NCBI GenBank assembly: GCA_000711775.1
Contig: ARYC01019489.1
Coordinates: forward strand, 41,911 to 105,910
From: Oxytricha trifallax
Lineage: Eukaryota; Ciliophora; Spirotrichea; Sporadotrichida; Oxytrichidae
Direction of reading: 5' to 3'
Length of the DNA stretch: 64,000 nt
How positions within the stretch are numbered: the stretch's first letter is position 1; each line of letters begins with the position of its first letter. The translations under genes were made by a program, and so were the position numbers. The notes under the pieces were generated by a model. That model did not search any database and was not told the origin of the DNA. It saw only the letters and a program-made list of their open reading frames with translations. Below are positions 60,739 to 64,000 of this stretch, one piece after another.

Positions 60739-63350
60739 TCACACAAATCCATGCTTGATGCTGCTGCACCACTGCTTCACACTGAAAGCCCAGAGCTTGT
60801 TGACGTCTGTCTTGGTCATTGCCTTCAGAATCGCGAAAGCCGCTTCACCAGGTGAATCCTATGAAAAGTTAGGTATAGTAAGCTTACTTGCTGTCAGCTT
60901 GCTCTTATCGGAGGTGCCTCTTGATGTAGGAGAACAACTGCTCGATTGGGTTAGCCAGGGTAGTATTCAGCGTTGAAAAGGACAGTCACCTTGAACTTCC
61001 TAGCAGTCTCCAGCACCTCTGAATACTCGTGAATGACTGCGTTGTCCATAAGCAGCACAATCTTCTTCTGGGCGAGATCCTTGTCTGTGCGCAGCTGGCG
61101 CAGGGTATGATAGAGGAAGTTCTCAAACAGCACAACATCGAAAGCCCCCTCAATGATTTGGCTGGAGACCAGCTGATCCTTAGTGATTGCTGCTATGAAA
61201 CTCATCGAGAACAGCTGCCTCTTAGTTTTTTCCTTGGTTATAGAGAGATTTCTAGCCATTATGCCATAAGTCCCCAATCTCTAGCTGACTTGCTGTCCGA
61301 CAACTGCAATGGGAGTATAATGTAATGATGGTTATGCATCGATGTTACCAGAATCTGCTATGGGTGCTTAGTCGTTTCTCTAGTTGGGTATACTTAGCGT
61401 GGTATAAACTAAAGTAGTATAAAACCATGAAGCTATAGCTTACCTTCCTATTCCTTCACTGTGACTATACTGCTGCTCTCTGCCCTGCTTGACAGCTCAA
61501 ACGTCTAGGTGTAATACCTATCTAGTTTTCATGGCCTGTTACATTGATCATCTCACTAACCTTACGCTTACTTGATTGCAGCCTGAGGCTGGCTAGGTTC
61601 TGAACTAATGGAGTAAGAGTGGAAGCCAATTTCAGAGGGGTTTATGGTTGACTTACAGGCTTCTTGGAAGAGCTCCATATTCTAAACGCGTTGAAGTGCT
61701 TCTGCAGGGATGTGTATTAAACACTGCCCTCTGGGGCTTCCAAGATAGGTGACAGCTGAGTATTCCTATATATATCGCTGCACTTGATAGGGGTGGCAGC
61801 AATGCTCTTTTCCCTACTATCAAAGATATGCTATGCTTAGGTAGAAGATTTCCTCCGTAACTTAGGAAATATCGATTTCGAGTTTGGCCTTGGAATCTTC
61901 GATGGAACAATCCAGATCCAGACATTATTCGTTCAGTATTTCTTACATGGCCCTCTTAACTTGGATAAAATCCTTACCCATCTTGACAAACCACTCTTGA
62001 TCTGCTGACGACACTGTACTCAATCAGTTAAGCAAAGATAGAAATACTTACCTACTGGTTCCCGGAGTTGCTTGGAATCTCAGATTTTTAGGTTTCAGGT
62101 TATTTTCATCTTGAGTTGCAAATGGGCTTTACAAAATGGCAATGTTTGATCCATTCATTTGATCCTGCTACTTAACCCCAGTGATATTAGACATAGCTGG
62201 TTTCTGTTGGGGAAGCCAGATAGCATTTCACTATACTCAAAGACATCGTCGGTGACGAGGACCTCGGTCTTACCAATTGCAGGTGTCAGGGAGGAGTCGA
62301 TTACACAATTTTCCTAGTGAAGAGCAATTGAATTGAAACTCCATTATTTTGTAGGCATGTAATCGCTATTGAAGTTTGATACATCAACTGATATAATTAC
62401 AGCATCTTCCAGGAATAGCTGAGCAAGCAGTCTTGACACAGCCTCTTATCGTTGAATGATGGATCCCTATTCTTAGCGTTGGCGTTCTGGGCCTTGCCGA
62501 ATCTCAAATGGAAACTATCCTTCAGTACTTTCAAGAGAGTAGCAACGCAAGGCACTGCGAGGTTTTTAAATTCCTGTTCCTTACACTGCATTTCAAGCAG
62601 GCTATGATGAAGACACCAGCCAGTAATCTTATAGATGCCCTACTGTTAGACCACGATGGCAATCGCCTTAAGTAACAGCAGGCTGCTTCGCGTATTCTTC
62701 CTCCCATTCTTCAGCTTTGGCTTAGGATTGAGCACTCTGTGCTCTACCTCTAACTTGAACTTTTCAACGGCTTTGTAAACAAAACTTCGATCCACATCCA
62801 TCTTAAGAGCAATGTCCTTGGGCTTCATGCCTTCCACCTTGTAATTTTATACTACAGAGATCTTTTTCAATGGCATCTTCGCATCTCTGCGTTTAAGGTA
62901 TGGATTCTTTGATGATCCATTCATTACTATATAGTTTGAATGATTTCGATTGAGAAAATCAATACTCCCATTCTGCTCTCTCATGAAGTCTTGAAGACCC
63001 TGCCAAAAGCTCATCACGATACTTGATCTGCAGGTTCTTGGGCATTACATTGGGGTTTCCTTATGTTGAAGACTAAGATGGCTTTCTAATCATTCGAAAG
63101 AACTGTTCGAGGCCATAACATAGCTGGTCGTCAGTTGCCAAACTCTCAATATCGACTAAGGATGGTACTGCTCATTAAACATTCTCCAAGGGCAGTCTAA
63201 TGATTTACCCACCCAGTATACCCATCGTTGATGGTGGCACCTACCCATTGTTGAGGAGAGTACCCGAGGTGAGTGAGCTTCGCTGGTTTAAGATTCGAGG
63301 GGAAGTTAGTTCCAAGCACGACTGATGTCCACTTTAGTATAGTCTTTTGC
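60739..63350 (-). pseudogene. Second Tc1/mariner-type transposase, decayed
   Basis: Homologous throughout to the transposase at 47344-50430. In order: GTLLNNGQVPPSTMGILGGQ (about 63270-63200), HTH with KPKDIALKMDVDRSFVYKAV (about 62830-62770), FHLRFGKAQNANAK (about 62510), first Asp in IISVDVSNFNSD (62383-62385), second Asp in LLMDNAVIHE (61044-61046), NPIEQLFSYIK (about 60945), and C-terminus LWAFSVKQW ending at TGA 60739-60741. The first two Asp are about 1.34 kb apart, so this copy also has a long insert. Frameshifts occur near 62430, near 60955 (two missing bases around the expected PWLNPIE) and in the C-terminal segment. The coding is notably GC-richer than copy 1. No TIRs identified. 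Confidence 0.8.
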
Positions 63351-63504
63351 TAGGGCTTCAGCGTACTTTGCTTGATCTCCTCAAGTTGCTGATTGCATAA
63401 AAATCCATAGTTCAGTATTGAATGTGAAGAAAAGCTCTACTAAGAGTGTGAATTAATTGACTATTGATCACTACCTGTATACTGTGAAAGTGATTCCATG
63501 TACA

Positions 63505-63525
63505 GGAGGGTTTCGGGGTTTTGAT
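63505..63525. other. G-rich telomere-like tract
   Basis: GGAGGGTTTCGGGGTTTTG lies just beyond the N-terminal end of transposase 2 and resembles degenerate G4T4 repeats as at TBE ends. It may mark an element boundary. Confidence 0.35.
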
Positions 63526-63639
63526 ATAAATTATAATATAAACTTATATACTAGTAATTAAAAATCAGTAGTATTGATATAGCTATGATATATAAGCGAT
63601 TAATTATTTAACATACTTAACTTAAATTTCAATATTTTA

Positions 63640-63770
63640 CACCTATTGCTGGGTAGATGCCGCAACCCATCATCATTGCGGCTGGCCATTGACGATTTTT
63701 GCCATGATTGCCCAATATTCATCGGATTGCTGGAGTAGTCAGCGAATTGAGTGGAAATTTTGTGATCTGG
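63640..63770. other. Small GC-richer island, no gene recognised
   Basis: About 130 bp of markedly higher GC (GCCGCAACCCATCATCATTG...). Plus frame LGRCRNPSSLRLAIDDFCHD is open for about 35 codons to a TGA. Could be a fragment of an MDS or of a SINE-like element; not resolved. Confidence 0.3.
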
Positions 63771-63945
63771 AACTTAGTTATAAAAATTGAATTCAGATTT
63801 TAGATTTTAACTATAAATTATTAAACATACCCCTCTTATCTACTCATAAACCTCATTATACCCCCAACCTCTCTCATCACTCCCTTTAATCACTCATCAA
63901 TTTACTTAATCATCTCAAATTCATTCAATCTCACTCAATCAACTA

Positions 63946-63975
63946 TCAGGGGTTTGGGGTTTGGGAGTTTTGTTG
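63946..63975. other. G-rich telomere-like tract near the window end
   Basis: AGGGGTTTGGGGTTTGGG, preceded at 63849-63861 by ATAAACCTCATTA, a 13-bp match to the TBE TIR. A pyrimidine-rich stretch with repeated TCACTC lies between them. Possibly the edge of another element continuing past the window. Confidence 0.35.
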
Positions 63976-64000
63976 GCTTTGCCAACCATATTTTTGAACC

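Noticed and set aside
60860-60890. 29-nt intron (GTAAGC...CATAG) near the C-terminus of the second transposase
   Set aside because: Alignment to the first transposase shows coding sequence continuing through it, and splicing does not restore the frame; ordinary decay fits better.
61653-61925. Minus-strand 90-codon ORF as a separate gene
   Set aside because: It lies within the insert of the second transposase, and competing frames in the same segment are equally protein-like; treated as part of the pseudogene.

Overview
The window looks like germline (micronuclear) DNA of a spirotrich ciliate, most likely a hypotrich of the Oxytricha/Stylonychia type. Three observations support this. Almost every protein-like stretch is broken by in-frame TAA and TAG but reads through cleanly if both are glutamine, with TGA as the only stop. 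Two 4-kb elements have termini of C4A4-type telomeric sequence, flanking 3-bp AAT or ATT target duplications, and the three-gene content of Oxytricha TBE transposons (DDE transposase, small ORF, zinc-finger/kinase ORF). The remaining DNA is extremely AT-rich and holds no recognisable housekeeping gene. The species is inferred, not proven.

Layout. 1-2.5 kb: AT-rich, with one small possible inverted-repeat element. 2.53-5.32 kb: a terminal-inverted-repeat (TIR) element carrying an uninterrupted gene for a superfamily 3 helicase; its right TIR is split by a palindromic element flanked by ATT. 5.3-12.2 kb: AT-rich, apart from foldback copy 1 (8.47-8.89 kb). 12.2-16.6 kb: an inverted pair of 620-bp repeats. 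18.0-22.0 kb: TBE copy 1. 22.06-22.82 kb: a long hairpin. 23.53-23.95 kb: foldback copy 2. 24.3-28.9 kb: TBE copy 2, with inactivated catalytic motifs and a 664-bp GC-rich insertion flanked by a 13-bp duplication. 29.0-29.85 kb: a further hairpin. 29.9-30.4 kb: a second GC-rich insertion of the same apparent family. 34.49-35.59 kb: a 1.1-kb TIR element with one intact 138-residue ORF. 36.6-37.0 kb: an isolated GC-richer open frame, possibly a macronuclear-destined segment. 37.62-39.19 kb: nested foldbacks and a decayed copy. 40.30-43.40 kb: a nearly perfect 3.1-kb palindrome. 43.87-44.27 kb: decayed foldback copy 5. 44.5-46.0 kb: an unidentified minus-strand pseudogene. 46.35-53.53 kb: a 7.2-kb Tc1/mariner-type element with 818-bp TIRs and two divergent, decayed genes. 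53.5-60.2 kb: AT-rich. 60.7-63.4 kb: a second, decayed transposase of the same family. 63.5-64 kb: two G-rich, telomere-like tracts.

The region is a nest of mobile elements. Elements with coding capacity (TBE, Tc1-like, SF3 helicase) sit beside hairpin elements without genes that may borrow their machinery. The foldback, 7.2-kb, 1.1-kb and SF3-helicase elements have TIR ends compatible with TA target sites; TBE and one palindrome use ANT sites. The most novel items are the SF3-helicase TIR element, the small-ORF TIR element with related termini, the covarying foldback family, and a DDE transposase with a very long insert between its first two catalytic aspartates in two separate copies. All translations were done by eye and no searches could be run.
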